DNA of 64,000 nucleotides from Leguminivora glycinivorella (GCF_023078275.1 NC_062976.1:3224001-3288000), one strand, 5' to 3'; shown: positions 10,336 through 21,271, counted from the first letter of the stretch. The notes: generated by a model not told the origin, from the letters alone. Program-made: numbers and translations.

Positions 10336-10408
10336 CTAAATAAATAAATATTATAGGACATTCTTACACAGATTGACTGAGCCCCTCGGTAAGCTCAAGG
10401 CTTGTGTT
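10336..10408 (-). mobile_element. SINE 3' tail fragment
   Basis: AAATAAATAAATATTATAGG..ACACAGATTGACTGAG..GGTAAGCTCAAGGCTTGTG is the 3' end, in reverse, of the tRNA-derived SINE seen complete at 13149-13407. It is joined directly to the CAGA-tailed repeat. Confidence 0.7.
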
Positions 10409-10632
10409 AAAATTTTGAAGAAAAAAACCTCCGACCGCGACATAGTAGACCGATTTTCATGAAACATGGCTAAGAACACTCCCGATTAACTCAGCTTTCA
10501 GATTAAAAAAACTACATCTAAATCGGTTCATCCGTTCGGGAGCTACGATGCCACAGACAGACACACACACACAGACAGACAGACAGACACGTCAAACTTA
10601 TAACACCCCGTCGTTTTTGCGTCGGGGGTTAA
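10409..10632. repeat. CAGA-tailed lepidopteran repeat, clean copy
   Basis: AAAACCTCCGACCGCGACAT to CGTTTTTGCGTCGGGGGTTA with CACAGACAGACACACACACA inside. It has neither of the two insertions present at 1019-1672 and so serves as the empty-site reference. Confidence 0.8.
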
Positions 10633-11267
10633 GAAACGATAAACGAGACACAAACACTCGTAGCCACCTCAAACACGGAGGATTTCCCCCGATCTCCTAA
10701 ACACTTCCTTTTACAACCTTTTCTTTCCCAAATCCACTTCACGCTACAATTTTCCCTGTCGGCTTTCCCGGAAATATGACAAACTACGAGGGGGAGCAGA
10801 GTAAGTAAACGAGACAGAGTGACAAGATGCATTTTCACACCACATGCCAGATGCTATGAGGGAAAACATTGTGAGGAAAGTAAAAACGAGACAGAGTGAC
10901 AAGCTAAATTTCCACGCCACATGCCATATGCTACGTCAAAGATGGACCATATTATTGAAATATTGCCAAGGAGTGACGCTTCATACCTTCTTGTGACAAG
11001 TAGGTACATGCACGTAATCTTTAGAATCTTTAGACAGTAAACTTTGCACTGATTTGAATAAAACAGTGAAGTAGTGTTTGTTATATATATAATGGATGGT
11101 AAATAGAAGCTATGAAAATCCACGAAACTGAGAAAAACTATGTAACTTACCAATGACAAAAAGGTATGGATTTTAAAATTAGACGAGATTTGATAATAAG
11201 CTATGCGCGTCGTAAAACTTGAGCCCTTACTGAAATTTACTGTTTTTTTTTTTATTAAGTGTGAGAC
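10633..11267. other. No gene; short local duplication
   Basis: CGAGACAGAGTGACAAG followed by TTTC/TTTTCACACCACATGCCA-like text occurs twice (10810-10858 and 10888-10935). Nothing else recognised; the short frames here look random. Confidence 0.4.
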
Positions 11268-11366
11268 TTTTCACATTATCCGATCCGATATCGGACGTAG
11301 GTCATCTTTGATTTTTGCCTTTGAAATCCTTCCTACATCCGATATCGGATCGGATAATGTGAAAAC
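11268..11366. mobile_element. Palindromic MITE, GATCCGATATCGG family
   Basis: TTTTCACATTATCCGATCCG..ATATCGGACGT faces CATCCGATATCGGATCGG..ATAATGTGAAAAC. Related copies: 11406-11543, 18150-18292 (degenerate), 45988-46100, 46434-46530 and 52088-52165 (halves). Confidence 0.8.
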
Positions 11367-11405
11367 GCACTAAAAGTACAGTTAGCTTCGAGTTAGTTGC
11401 CTAAC

Positions 11406-11543
11406 CCTAAGTCCGTTTTCACATTATTCGATCCGATATCGGATGTCGGAAGGATTTCAATAGAAAAATACAAGGTGGCGCCTGTAATTTATGGAATATC
11501 GGTCCGACATCCGATATCGGATCGGATAATGTGAAAACTCATT
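11406..11543. mobile_element. Palindromic MITE, GATCCGATATCGG family, second copy
   Basis: GTCCGTTTTCACATTATTCG..ATCCGATATCGG faces CCGATATCGGATCGGATAAT..GTGAAAAC. It lies 40 bp from the previous copy in the same orientation, with a shared CAAGATGGCGCC-like core. Confidence 0.8.
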
Positions 11544-11739
11544 AAATGTGCCTGGAGCTGTCCAAAGTTGCGTTTACTCTGTTACGTTATTTAGTGCGTG
11601 ACATGAGTGCGGTGGGTCGGAATGGGATTCATAAGGAAAACACACTTACGATAACTGGGTAAGTAGGTAAGTAATCCGAAAAACGTTCCTATTGATTCTG
11701 AAAGACCTGTACACGAACCATAGAGGAACAAGTAAGGGA

Positions 11740-11870
11740 AGAGTTTGTAACTCCATACATCAGTAAATGCGGGTTATTTGTATAGGCATAGTTAAGTGAC
11801 ATCTAGCGACAATCACGCGTCAATCACGCGTCAACTAGCGTAAATTATCAGTACCCATACATTACGGAAA
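11740..11870. repeat. Partial copy of the AGTGACATCTAGCGACAATC fold-back
   Basis: Matches one arm of the fold-back at 46965-48185: GTATAGGCATAGTTAAGTGA, CATCTAGCGACAATCACGC and TAAATTATCAGTACC. It represents that sequence without the insertion found there. Confidence 0.7.
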
Positions 11871-12180
11871 CGTACATTTAACGGAAAACTAAAAAAACAC
11901 GGTGTATAATATATTTTTAGCCTAGACTCGTATTTTCTAAAGAGAAAAATAATTGGACCACGTTTGTAAGGAGAAACGGGCACATAATAATATCGTGTTT
12001 TCTCCTCATAAAGCCATACATTAAAATTAATTGAAAAAAATGAAAAAAGTATTTATTGACTACACCACAACATGCGCAACAATTCTCTTATAATTAATGG
12101 ATACGTACAATAATTGCAAAACCCGTGCGGTGGTGACTGGTGCCCAAACTAGGTTGAACCTGTGTGTCAGGTCACCAGGT

Positions 12181-12325
12181 CTCCAAACCGGACCTATTCC
12201 AATAAGGCCTATAACTACGCCTGGGTTGGAAGGTCAGATGGCAGTCGCTTTCTAGTGCCTACGTCAAATCTTGGGATTAGTTGTCAAAGCGGAGCCCAGG
12301 CTCCCATAAGCCGTGGCAAATACCG
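12181..12325 (+). mobile_element. Non-LTR retrotransposon 3' end, second copy
   Basis: CCGGACCTATTCCAATAAGG, GGTTGGAAGGTCAGATGGC, GGGATTAGTTGTCA and CCATAAGCCGTGGCAAAT match 1454-1648. It is cut off at CAAATACCGG by the hAT-like sequence that follows. Confidence 0.7.
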
Positions 12326-12770
12326 GTTTACCGGTTTCGGTTACTATTCGGTATCCGGCCTATCCGGCCCTTATTTTAATATTCGGCCGGATACCGGATA
12401 GTGACGTTCTATCCGGCCAGATACCGGATGTGCTATTTTAGACTGAATAATTTTGGGGTAAATAAATGTAAAAAACAGTTACGGTTGTAATACTTATAAT
12501 CATAGCCCTTTATTATTAAAACAATAAACATTTAAACATACATTTTGCCTTGAACGAAATAATTATAATAAAACTAGTTTTTTGCACCTAAAACGGACTC
12601 CGCGCGAACTTCACTACGCAACAAATCAAAACTTGCACGACGCGCCCGTTCCCTGCTTAAATTGTAGATATTGTAGGTAAAATTCTGCTGGTCGAATATT
12701 CGGCTGATGATTGCGCCGAATATTCGGTATCCGGTATCCGGCCAAGCAATTATTCGTTGCATCTCTAGTA
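12320..12770 (-). mobile_element. hAT-like element remnant (GAATATTCGGTATCCGG ends)
   Basis: Stacks of CGGTATCCGGCC and CCGGATACCGGAT at 12330-12435 face CGAATATTCGGTATCCGGTA and GCAATTATTCGTTGCATC near 12716-12768. AGAGATGCAACGAATATTCGG-type ends are common for BED-finger hAT elements in insects. The 300-bp middle carries no transposase that I can read. Confidence 0.5.
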
Positions 12771-13014
12771 CGAACCTGATACTGAAGCCGCAGGGAAACT
12801 TGTATTTTGCTCTCTTGAAATATTATATGCACAAGAACAGGAATAGAAAACTTCCCGTTGTTCCACAACTTCCGATAAGGAAACATGATGCGTTGTTGTC
12901 TTTAGGAATAAATACTTAATTTTATACTATATAGTTTAGATATGAAATTGTGCTCTCAAAATATTACTAAGTAACTTTTGAATTTGTTTGACCGTTTTTG
13001 TATAATGCCATAAT
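12771..13014. other. No recognised feature
   Basis: AT-rich sequence ending in AATAAATAAATACATACAT, which leads into a retrotransposon tail. Confidence 0.3.
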
Positions 13015-13146
13015 AAATAAATACATACATACATACATACAATCACGCCTGTGTCCCATGAAGGGGTAGGCAGAGCACATGAAACTACTCAGGTTTCAGT
13101 GCCACTCTTGGCAAATAAGGGGTTGAAAGAAAACGAAACTGTGACA
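13015..13146 (-). mobile_element. Retroelement 3' end with (GTAT)n tail
   Basis: On the minus strand it ends GTGCTCTGCCTACCCCTTCA..GGGACACAGGCGTGATTG and a (TATG)n tail (13021-13042 on the plus strand). Other copies are at 47121-47861 and 48775-48975; the first has a clear target duplication. Confidence 0.75.
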
Positions 13147-13148
13147 TA

Positions 13149-13407
13149 ATAAATATAAATAAATAAATAAATATTATAGGACATCCTTACACAGATTGAC
13201 TGAGGCCCACGGTAAGCTCAAGAAGGCTTGTGTTGTGAGTACTCAGACAACGGTATATATAATATATAAATACTTATATACATAGAAAACATCCATGACT
13301 CAGGAACAAATATCTGTGCTCATCACACAAATAAATGTTACCGGGATTCGAACCCGGGACCGCGGCGCAGCAGGCAGGGTCACTACTGACTGCGCCAGAC
13401 CGGTCGT
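13149..13407 (-). mobile_element. tRNA-derived SINE, full-length copy
   Basis: In minus orientation the 5' part has a polymerase III A box, TGGCGCAGTCAGTAGTGACC, and a B box, GGTTCGAATCCC. The body passes through GTGTGATGAGCACAGATATT and GAAAACATCC-type text to CACAGATTGACTG and an (AAAT)n-type tail. The head is tRNA-like but cannot be a functional tRNA because it runs into the SINE body. Other copies: 14361-14614, 35406-35666, 38469-38930 (interrupted), 25485-25575 and 10336-10408 (fragments). Confidence 0.85.
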
Positions 13408-13415
13408 CAAACAAT

Positions 13416-13850
13416 AGTTATTTGTTATACAAGGGGGCAAAGTTGTGTTTTAACGCCGAGTGTGGAATTGAAAAACGAGCAAGTGAAAGGATTCTATAGT
13501 TGAACCACGAGCGAAGCAAGTGGTTCGAGAATAGAATCCTGAACTTGCGAGTTTTTTAACACACGAGAAGTAAAATACATTTGCACCCGAGTGTAACACA
13601 AAATTTTTCCCCTCACTATAGCGAGGAAACTACAATGCAAAAAATGCGTTTATCACTGCTTCCAGTAGTTCCACAGGTGGTAAATCATCTTTATTACTAG
13701 ATTCACCTACTTTTATCAATTTTAAAGCAGTTAATTTGACTTTATTCAAGGTCAAATTACTTTACCCACTAGTGGATAAAATGCGTTTTTACCCGCTGGT
13801 ATTAAAGGACAAAACACGTGTTTCCGAGCTAGTGAGGGGAAAAATAATAC
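13416..13850 (-). mobile_element. 435-bp element of unknown class, copy 1 of 3
   Basis: Runs from AGTTATTTGTTATACAAGGG to CCGAGCTAGTGAGGGGAAAA. Copies 22242-22677 and 27307-27741 (both plus) match nearly base for base along the whole length, with the same ends. Internal text includes ACCACGAGCGAAGCAAGTGG and CCCACTAGTGGATAAAATGC. No coding capacity or clear inverted ends; sharp shared ends imply a mobile unit. Confidence 0.8.
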
Positions 13851-14360
13851 TCGTACGTGCCTAAATATTTTGTAATGGCAATATCATTTGAATGTGTTAT
13901 ATTAAGCTAGAAATTGTATTTGTTCGATTAGCTCTTTGTTACAATCAATAATATTAATTAACTAGGTACTTACTTGGATATAATTAAATACGATAAATAG
14001 ATTGAAATTATCCCAAAAGTTGAAACGTACGATTTTATTAGATGCTTCCCAATATCAATAAATTGGCTCTTTTAATGATATCGGTATTCTGAGTATCCAA
14101 TTTAAATGTGATTTAGATAATTTTAAATTAAACCCTATTCTATTCATATATTCGTACGATATTCAAGTTATTATAAAGTTATGTATAGTTGATCTAAATA
14201 TACGCATATTCGTGCCTTTCTTTCTGAATTAATATTTTAATTGTACGTTTTCTCAATAATCTCGTTTTATTTCGTGATTCTGTTAACACTAATAGTATTT
14301 AACACTAGCTATTAAGTATGGGGATTATTCTGGCAGTTGGTTCAACTTTATACTTCGAAG
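13851..14360. other. No recognised feature
   Basis: AT-rich sequence without repeats shared within the window and without a coding signal. Confidence 0.4.
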
Positions 14361-14614
14361 ACCGGTCTGGCGCAGTCGGTAGTGACCCTGCCTGCTACGC
14401 CGCGGTCCCGGGTTCGAATCCCGGTAAGGGCATTTATTTGTGTGATGAGCACAGATATTTGTTCCCGAGTCATGGATGTTTTCTATGTATATAAGTATTT
14501 ATATATTATATATATCGTTGTCTGAGTACCCACAACACAAGCCTTCTTGAGCTTACCGTGGGCCTCAGTCAATCTGTGTAAGAATGTCCTAAAATATTTA
14601 TTATTATTTATTTA
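14361..14614 (+). mobile_element. tRNA-derived SINE, full-length copy
   Basis: GGTCTGGCGCAGTCGGTAGT (A box), GGGTTCGAATCCCGG (B box), ATTTGTGTGATGAGCACAGA, TGGATGTTTTCTATG, CAAGCCTTCTTGAGCTTACC and a TTTATTATTATTTATTT tail. The 62-codon frame starting at 14337 is SINE sequence and not a gene. Confidence 0.9.
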
Positions 14615-14633
14615 TACACTTCAATCGAAACTT

Positions 14634-14772
14634 TCATTTTTTGATTTTTGAATCTCGCATACGGGATTTTGTCACTAAAATACCGGTTGAAAACGGTGAC
14701 TTGCTTGAATATGTTCAGTGACAATTTTCTGAATTCGAACGCGTGAGACTCAAAAATCGGCCAAAAAACTTG
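14634..14772. repeat. Inverted-end repeat, copy 2
   Basis: GATTTTTGAATCTCGCATAC..GGGATTTTGTCACTAAAATA to GAACGCGTGAGACTCAAAAATCGG. Its ends are an imperfect inverted pair (GATTTTTGAATCTCGC and GCGTGAGACTCAAAAATC). Also at 9995-10100 and 16962-17092. Confidence 0.65.
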
Positions 14773-15319
14773 AACAAAATCAACGGTCTCCATTAAAAAC
14801 TGCAATAGTAAATAATGAACCAAAAAAGTAATTATCCATTTAGATGACCGATAAAAGAAAATAATTCTAATCAGGTTATTAAAATTAATACCTACTATAA
14901 GGGTAAACAACGTTTTAGATTATTATCTAAACGGCGCCACGCAAAACCTCAGGACCTAAGACAAAATGTCATAAAAGTTTCAGAAAATCAAGGCGTTTAA
15001 GCCCTTTTACGGAGTAGGTGAAATTAGTCTGGGACATGAGAAGGCTCTTCCGCTAGCGTATGCTTGTGCGGTTACAATCTGCTTCAAATGGCATTTTAGC
15101 TTAACTATGATCCCTGTTAACTAGCATAAAAGATAATGTTGTTGTAAAAATGTACACGGGAATATTTTCTTCGCAAACCTGTTATGTAAAATCAGTCTGT
15201 TTCGTTTTACAAGGGGAAAAGTTGTACGCTCGCGCGCTCGTGTTAAATAAATACTTAATCTAAAAAGAATCCAAAACTGACTTACGCTGTCATTCAGACT
15301 CATTATTTTAAAGATAGTT

Positions 15320-15410
15320 TTATACAACCTGTTTTTATTGAATTCCGTTAACTTTAAGGGCAGGTTCTTTAGATCAAGTACAATTAACTTCTCTAAGAAA
15401 CTAAAGCCTG
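15320..15410 (-). repeat. Inverted fragment of the 1.09-kb duplicated family
   Basis: CCTGTTTTTATTGAATTCCG..TTAACTTTAAGGG is the reverse of ...TTAAAGTTAACGGAATTCAA..TAAAAACAGGG at 3640-3662, 4730-4755 and 19010-19032. Confidence 0.65.
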
Positions 15411-15745
15411 TCAACCAAATTTTGGCAGTAGCAATGTATATCAAACTAAAGTATGGTATCCCTATGAAACGAACAAAAACCAGCAATGTACGTCGAACAG
15501 CCACAGATATTTTTTTTTCAAGGGGCTCGCTCCTTCCATACGAATTCGATAATGTATTAAAAAGGGACGGATATGTGCTAGTTATTTCTCTTTTTGGTAG
15601 GGTGGAGATTTCCACAGATAAGATACAAATGATACGCGAATTTCCACCGATTTTCAAAACTAGTGTTGCTAGCCCGCGATTTTTCAAATTTGCCGCCTTT
15701 TTCTAGTGACAAGATTTGGTTGATGGTCTATAGCGTCTTAACCAC
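15405..15745. mobile_element. MITE-like block with GTCAACCAAAT ends
   Basis: CTGTCAACCAAATTTTGGCA at about 15407 faces AAGATTTGGTTGATGG at about 15711. The two long opposing frames here (188 codons on minus, 122 on plus) both run through this block and the preceding repeat and have no protein-like composition, so I treat them as non-coding. Confidence 0.5.
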
Positions 15746-16097
15746 AGATGTCATAATATACCATAGATCAGGATGCGCCAAAGTTCATATAAAATTGTTA
15801 TATAGATTATTGGTAGTCCGAAAATGTTTCTCATACAATTTTACATTATAACGATCATTATTTATAACAATTTTATGTTAATAACTATCGTAACTTCGAA
15901 TGACTTATGTTCATAATGTCATTCATCATAAATACGTTTTATACTAATGTTTATGTTTATATACTTATTGATCATAACGATTGCGAGTAATATAATTTAT
16001 CGTTATATTATTGTTAACAGAACAGACATCACATGTGACAGTCCAGTTAGGTGCGACGACGAGCGTAGCGAGGAGGATCGAGTTAGGTTGACCGTGC
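15746..16097. other. AT-rich; ends in a shared AGCGTAGCGAGGAGG block
   Basis: Mostly TA-rich. 16042-16097 (GTTAGGTGCGACGACGAGCG..AGCGAGGAGGATCGAGTTAGG) is the reverse of 27765-27835, where no insertion follows. Confidence 0.5.
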
Positions 16098-16345
16098 ACT
16101 GAGAGAAAATACAACCAGTTTTCATGTTCGTTCAACAAGTTTTTTGGTTAAAATAGCGCCTACGTGCTCTTTGGTTCAAACAACAAGCTACTTGTCATTT
16201 GAATCGGCAATATATTTGAATCAACAAGTCGATTTTATAAAAACAACCTGACACATTGTTTTAAACATACGTTCGGCTGATTCAAACGGATAAACCGCAA
16301 CAAGTCGAACTTGTTAAATTCACAATGCAAATTTCTCTCAGTGTG
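16098..16345. mobile_element. MITE with CACTGAGAGAAA ends, copy 1
   Basis: Begins CACTGAGAGAAAAT and ends ATTTCTCTCAGTG. The interior includes AGCGCCTACGTGCTCTTTGG and GAATCAACAAGTCGATTTTA. An inverted, nearly identical copy is at 49246-49492. The left and right flanks rejoin to give the uninterrupted GTTGAC.GTGAG seen at 27765-27790. Confidence 0.8.
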
Positions 16346-16961
16346 AGCGAACCAGAAACGAATTTTTGATGTAAATTGTATATGTCACTGTAAAAGCTTC
16401 AAGCGCGCTTCTATAAATGGCACAAGTTTTTCATAGAACTTCCCCAAAACTTTTTAAATAATTTTATGATGAATGATTTTCTTAAACATAAAATAATGAA
16501 TGTTATTAAATATTTGTATAGAATTTATGATTAAAAATTTTCGACTAAATGATTATTATGAACAGTGATAGTAGTACTATTGATAATAATGAAACAAAAT
16601 TATGATAAGTAAAATTATGAGAAATGATCATTCGGAGCACAAATCGGTATAATAATAATTTTATAACAAATAATTTTATATGAGCCAATATGGACCCCAT
16701 AGATCAAGCAAACGTATCTACTTAGCGTGTCAAATGAACTCAGTGAAATCCACTGAGTTGTCCGTCTTTACTCGCAGCTTGCAGCTTTCGAGCGTCAATT
16801 TTTGTAAGTTGAAGTCAACCAAAACCTATGAACCAAAATATGATAATGAACCTAGCTATGTGTTGAATTTAACGGAAAACAAAAAAAAACTCAAATTTAT
16901 TTTGTCCCACATCCGTAGGTATGTGGATACTCGATGAACTGTAACATTCTCATTGGTATCG
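16346..16961. other. No recognised gene
   Basis: AT-rich. An 85-codon plus frame at 16680-16937 has no recognisable features and includes TTGAATTTAACGGAAAACAA, an end-like piece of the CACCGTGTTTTT element at 18676. Confidence 0.4.
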
Positions 16962-17092
16962 GGCGATTTTTTAATCTCGCATACGGGATTTTGTCACTAA
17001 AATACCGGGTGAAAACGGTGACTGCTTAATATTTTCAGTAACAATTTTCTGAATTCGAACGCGTGAGACTCAGAAATCGGCCCGCTGAACAA
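16962..17092. repeat. Inverted-end repeat, copy 3
   Basis: TTTTAATCTCGCATACGGGA..TTTTGTCACTAAAATACC to CGAACGCGTGAGACTCAGAA..ATCGG; see 14634-14772. Confidence 0.65.
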
Positions 17093-17261
17093 TATCAATA
17101 TTTACCTGTAGGTAAGTATTATGTATAGGTACTTAACTAAAATTATTGAAAAAACAAACAGAAACTCAAATACGGTAAAGTTCAAGAGTTCCACTTCAAA
17201 AATTGGCATATTCTTGGCATCTAGCTTTTTCTTTCAAAATTCGACTTGGCAACAATGAGCG

Positions 17262-17805
17262 TTAAACGTTTAAGAGGATACGGTAGCGAAAATGCTAAAA
17301 ATGAAAAGGAGCCCCCTGTCAACTTGGGAATTTTAGTTAAATATACAAGTGTTATTAACTAGATTTATCGAAAAAAAATTGTCCATTAAGAATAACTAAG
17401 TCAAAAGATATTTCAAAAAAATCATTAAAATCGAGGTTCCGCTCTCGACTCTTTCCTCCTTCAAAACTTAATCAATCGGAACGACATTTGAGAATCTGAA
17501 TAACAATGAAATAATCTATGTCGGACCGTTTAGCTTTTTTGGTTAATTGTTACCAATCTTGAGTAGGTATCACAACTATTTTGCGCCACAATGAAAAATG
17601 CCGTTTTTGGAAATTTTTGATTGGCTCTCAGAATCTTTAAAAAGCAGAATATCAAAAAAATCAAGACGGTCCGACACAGATAAAAATAATAACAATCTGT
17701 GTTGAAAAAAATCATTGCTCTATCTTCAAAAACCGGGGAGGAAATAGTCGAGAGCGTTTGTATGGAGAATTGATCCCTACCGTATCGTCTTAACGCTGTC
17801 AGTTC
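17262..17805. mobile_element. Non-autonomous element, GAGGTTCCGCTCTCGACT family, copy 1
   Basis: Ends GATACGGTAGCG (17278) and CTACCGTATCGTCTTAACG (17777) are inverted to each other. Internal landmarks AAAAGGAGCCCCCTGTCAAC, ATCGAGGTTCCGCTCTCGAC and CAAGACGGTCCGACACAGAT recur at 29975-30365. The minus-strand 101-codon frame lies inside it and is not a gene. Confidence 0.7.
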
Positions 17806-18149
17806 CAAATCATCGCATCGCATTAGAAGCCGCATTAAAGTTTCATGTCAAAAATAGAAAAAGAAACATTTTTTCGTTCCAACTGTACCCTAACCGCACG
17901 CGGGGCTTTCAATATTTAAGGGCCCGTAAGCACCTGTGACCCAAATAGAGGGAGTATTATAAGACGCTATTAAAATATATTTTCAGGGAATTAAGCTAAC
18001 AAGCTGTTTTCTTGGCGCGGGGGAAATATGCCGCTTTTCTGGCGTGCAATCAAAATATGTAGTGCGGTATTGTAAGGAATTAATTATTTGGTAATTAACT
18101 TAAAAAGGTTAGAAGTGATTGTACTGCAGAATTAGAGCGCCTGTCTGCT
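17806..18149. other. No recognised feature
   Basis: Low-information sequence between two repeats. I see no exon or repeat. Confidence 0.35.
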
Positions 18150-18292
18150 GCACCCGATATCGGATGCAATAGGCAGTTATTATGTATCCGATACTCGTAT
18201 CGGATGTAACAGGCAGATGATACTGTGTGTTCAATATTTACATTATAGGATATGAGTCCATACATCCAATATCAGAACGGATACTGTGGAAA
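18150..18292. mobile_element. Degenerate GATCCGATATCGG-family MITE
   Basis: CACCCGATATCGGATGCAAT, TATCCGATACTCGTATCGGA and CATCCAATATCAGAACGGAT form weak nested palindromes like those at 11268-11543. Confidence 0.45.
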
Positions 18293-18316
18293 CGAAAAGT
18301 GTTTAGAATATCATTA

Positions 18317-18461
18317 CGGCTCAGCCACGACATTGGGCTAAGCGCGGCAGCGGTGAGCGGCGGCCATACATTGGAGTGAGACACAGCGATGGGACTTTTC
18401 ATTCGCACGTATGGCTGCCGCTCACCGCTGTCGCGCTTAGACCAATGTCGTGGCTGGGCCG
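18317..18461. mobile_element. PIF/Harbinger-like MITE (CGGCTCAGCCACGACATTGG), copy 1
   Basis: CGGCTCAGCCACGACATTGG faces CCAATGTCGTGGCTGGGCCG, flanked by TTA at 18314-18316 and 18462-18464. Copies: 43884-44028 and 63058-63189, each also flanked by TTA. The minus frame over it is spurious. Confidence 0.85.
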
Positions 18462-18675
18462 TTAATGTCACCCGTTTTCCTTCCACTTGTGTAACAGTCG
18501 GCTATGGGATATGGGTTCCATCGTAGGTTAGCAATCTGTCACATTTTCATTCAAAATTTCATTAGGTACTAAAAGTGGCTCAAGTAACAGAGCAGTTCCA
18601 TATGCTCTTCATACCCCTTATGGAAATACAGGCTTGAGTTTATGTTATTCGTAATTATGTATATTTTTGTTGCTT

Positions 18676-19038
18676 TATACACCGTGTTTTTTTTTGTTTT
18701 CCGTTAAATTCGACACGTCGTTAGGTTCATTATCAGGAACCACCTGTATATCACTTTTAGTTAAATTCGCAAATGTTTTCATCATTTTCATACATAATGC
18801 ATGAATTTATTAGTGAGTGAGACCCTTAAGAATAAAATTCAAGTTAGTATCAAGTGATTGACAGCACATGTCAAAACAAATAACATTAGGAATTGGTAAC
18901 GTGTTCAGCAATTATCCTTATTTTTTTAATAACACGATAACCTCAAGAATTAAGAAGCTTAGTTTCTAGTAGTAGAGAAATTAATTGTAATGAATCTTCT
19001 CTTAAAGTTAACGGAATTCAATAAAAACAGGGTGTATA
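18676..19038. mobile_element. CACCGTGTTTTT-ended element related to the 1.09-kb duplication
   Basis: Starts TACACCGTGTTTTTTTTT and ends AAAAACAGGGTGTATA, an inverted pair. Internal text (AGTGATTGACAGCACATGTC, ACAAATAACATTAGGAATTG, TAATAACACGATAACC) matches 3340-3665 and 4430-4755. It shows that the tandemly duplicated 1.09-kb unit contains one of these elements. Confidence 0.75.
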
Positions 19039-20344
19039 CAACATCGTTATTATAAAGTCGGATCCGTTTACGGAGCGTTGGCTACGTGCACGACAATTAC
19101 GCCCACTACCATGTGAATTTGTAGTGGAAAATGTCAAAAAATAACATGTAAACAAACACTATATTTTAACGATTTTTCGTTAATTTTAAATAAATCGAAT
19201 AACAAGAGCTACTATTTCAAGTGTAATTTAGGTAGATAGATTATAAAGACAAGGATATAATACCAAAAATCAGTTTCCAAAGCATTACTCACGGTATAAA
19301 CTTCCAACCCCAGACTACAGAAAGAGTCAATAAATTGGTGCTGGCAGGGCATATAAGGAATCTTGAAGAACATAGGAGTAATGGTACAAGTTCTTCGAGC
19401 TAGTGATATGGTATTCGCTAAACCTCCGTCCCGTTAATGCCATATAAAACAAATCTAAACGTAAGTACGTATTAGTCATGTCCGCGGCCGCAGAAATATC
19501 CGACACGGGCCTATTCCTAGGCTAGGCCTGCATCTTTAAGCATAATCTTTTACGGTAGGAAAAATACTAACAGCGTATTGAACAATATTAGGTAAAGAAA
19601 GCTTAAATATAATTTATTATCATGTTTTGTTTTGACATGTCACTTACGTTTTCTTTTCACCGTAGCTATCCATTTAGTTCTTTGATCCAATTTCCAGTGT
19701 GCTCTAAGAAACGCATAGAACGTGCAACGACTATTTATGCCATTATTTTTACAATTAACAACGAAACAACATTGAAACCCCATATCAAACATTACACCAC
19801 ATTGTATTATATTTTATGAGTTTTGATAGATGACAACCACAATCAGTGTCGATTTTGACCACCGCAAGCACTGCGATCGCTTTGCTTACCACCTCCATGC
19901 ACTTCGCACGAAGCCAATAGACTATGTAGGTAGGTTTGCAAGGGTCTGAACATTAAGTGTACGCAAACCTCGGGTTTCAAGCACTAAAGTGCAGCCTTGT
20001 GTTGAATCTTACCTTACCGGAGTTGGTGCTACGGAAACACCTCAACAATTTGTGGTTCGGAGTTGGGAAACTAGTGATATAGCAGTAAAACTTGCCCCCT
20101 TATTCATAAATGTTCAGTAAGTTCACAAGTAGATAAAAATCGTTTGTCTCTTTCCGACGTATTGGTGTGATATAACGACAATAGTTACATATTTTACATG
20201 AATCGTAAAAAAGTTTGTCGATCTAATGAAGGTACGTCAACCAATTTGAATCCTAGGCCACTGTAGAACCTTTTCACAGTCAACGTCAAAACTGACTTCT
20301 ACGGCCGATAATGAACGGTGTCAATAAGACAGGGTTCTTTCTAG
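19039..20344. other. No recognised feature
   Basis: 1.3 kb with no exon or repeat that I can support. Short frames at 19622-19819 and 20311-20517 show nothing protein-like; the second falls in the fold-back that follows. Confidence 0.4.
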
Positions 20345-20700
20345 TGGCCTATGATTTTAATCGGGCATTTTCGCGAGAACAATCACCGACAAAATGTTTT
20401 TCTAAAGTAGGTGAATCATGTTTGTTTTTTTTTTGTTTTTCCTACTCAGAATCACGAGCCCTTTCGATCTGGGGCAAAAACCAAGAGACAAAAAAATGGT
20501 CCCAAAATTGTCTGTAACCGCTGCAAGTACAAAGTGTTTAAAAAATAGTAACGAAGTGGAAAATTAAATTTGGGACGCTTTTATTTACCTACTGGGATGG
20601 AAATGGCTCGTGATTCGTGAGTAGGAAAAACATTAAATTTACCTATTACTTATAGAAAAAAGTTTTTGAATCTTTTTTCGCGAAAATGCCCAATCGGTTG
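20345..20700. mobile_element. Fold-back element of about 350 bp
   Basis: AATCGGGCATTTTCGCGA at 20358 faces TCGCGAAAATGCCCAATCGG at 20676, and CCTACTCAGAATCACGAGCC at 20440 faces GGCTCGTGATTCGTGAGTAG at 20606. No frame of note inside. Confidence 0.7.
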
Positions 20701-21271
20701 ACCGTAACCAAGGCTTATTTATATAGGATTTACATACTTCATACTAAAAATCGAACCTCGATTATTAGCGTCACCTATTAAATACTCTATCATAACTACC
20801 TACACTGATGATGCCTACAATTTTTTTTTTTTTTCAAAATATGTATTGACGTGATATCATGACGATTTTGAAATAAATAAATATGTCATTTGTTCTTACA
20901 AAACATAAAAACACGCAAAAATATTTATGTAAAATATGATTTTGGTCACTTTCAGGCTTCGAACAGTGCCATCTAGTTTTAAGCCTAAAAGGCCCATAAA
21001 TTTCAGGGGTGGGCTTTGTAAGTCCAGTATTAAATCGTTCTTACCGTAACTAAAAGTATTTTGACCAAAAACAGTTAGATGTAATATGGATTGCGGTATG
21101 GTACGCTCAAAGGTTACAGCCCGGAAGTGGCAGTCAACCCGCGATAATATTGAATAATTACCCTATTGTACGCCAAACATTACAATCCATGTTATACGTG
21201 AGATGGGTCTGATGTCGGTACCAAGTCCAATAAAATATAGGAGGCATCAAGGACTATACTCGTAAAATATA
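20701..21271. other. No recognised feature
   Basis: Contains a T-run at 20821-20834 and otherwise unremarkable AT-rich sequence. Confidence 0.35.

Noticed and set aside
13149..13407. tRNA genes at the A/B boxes here and at 14361 and 35406
   Set aside because: The tRNA-like heads continue into a shared SINE body with a TTTA tail and cannot fold into a complete mature tRNA.
15121..15687. 188-codon minus frame
   Set aside because: It runs through an inverted fragment of the 1.09-kb family and a MITE-like block, and an opposing 122-codon frame covers the same bases.
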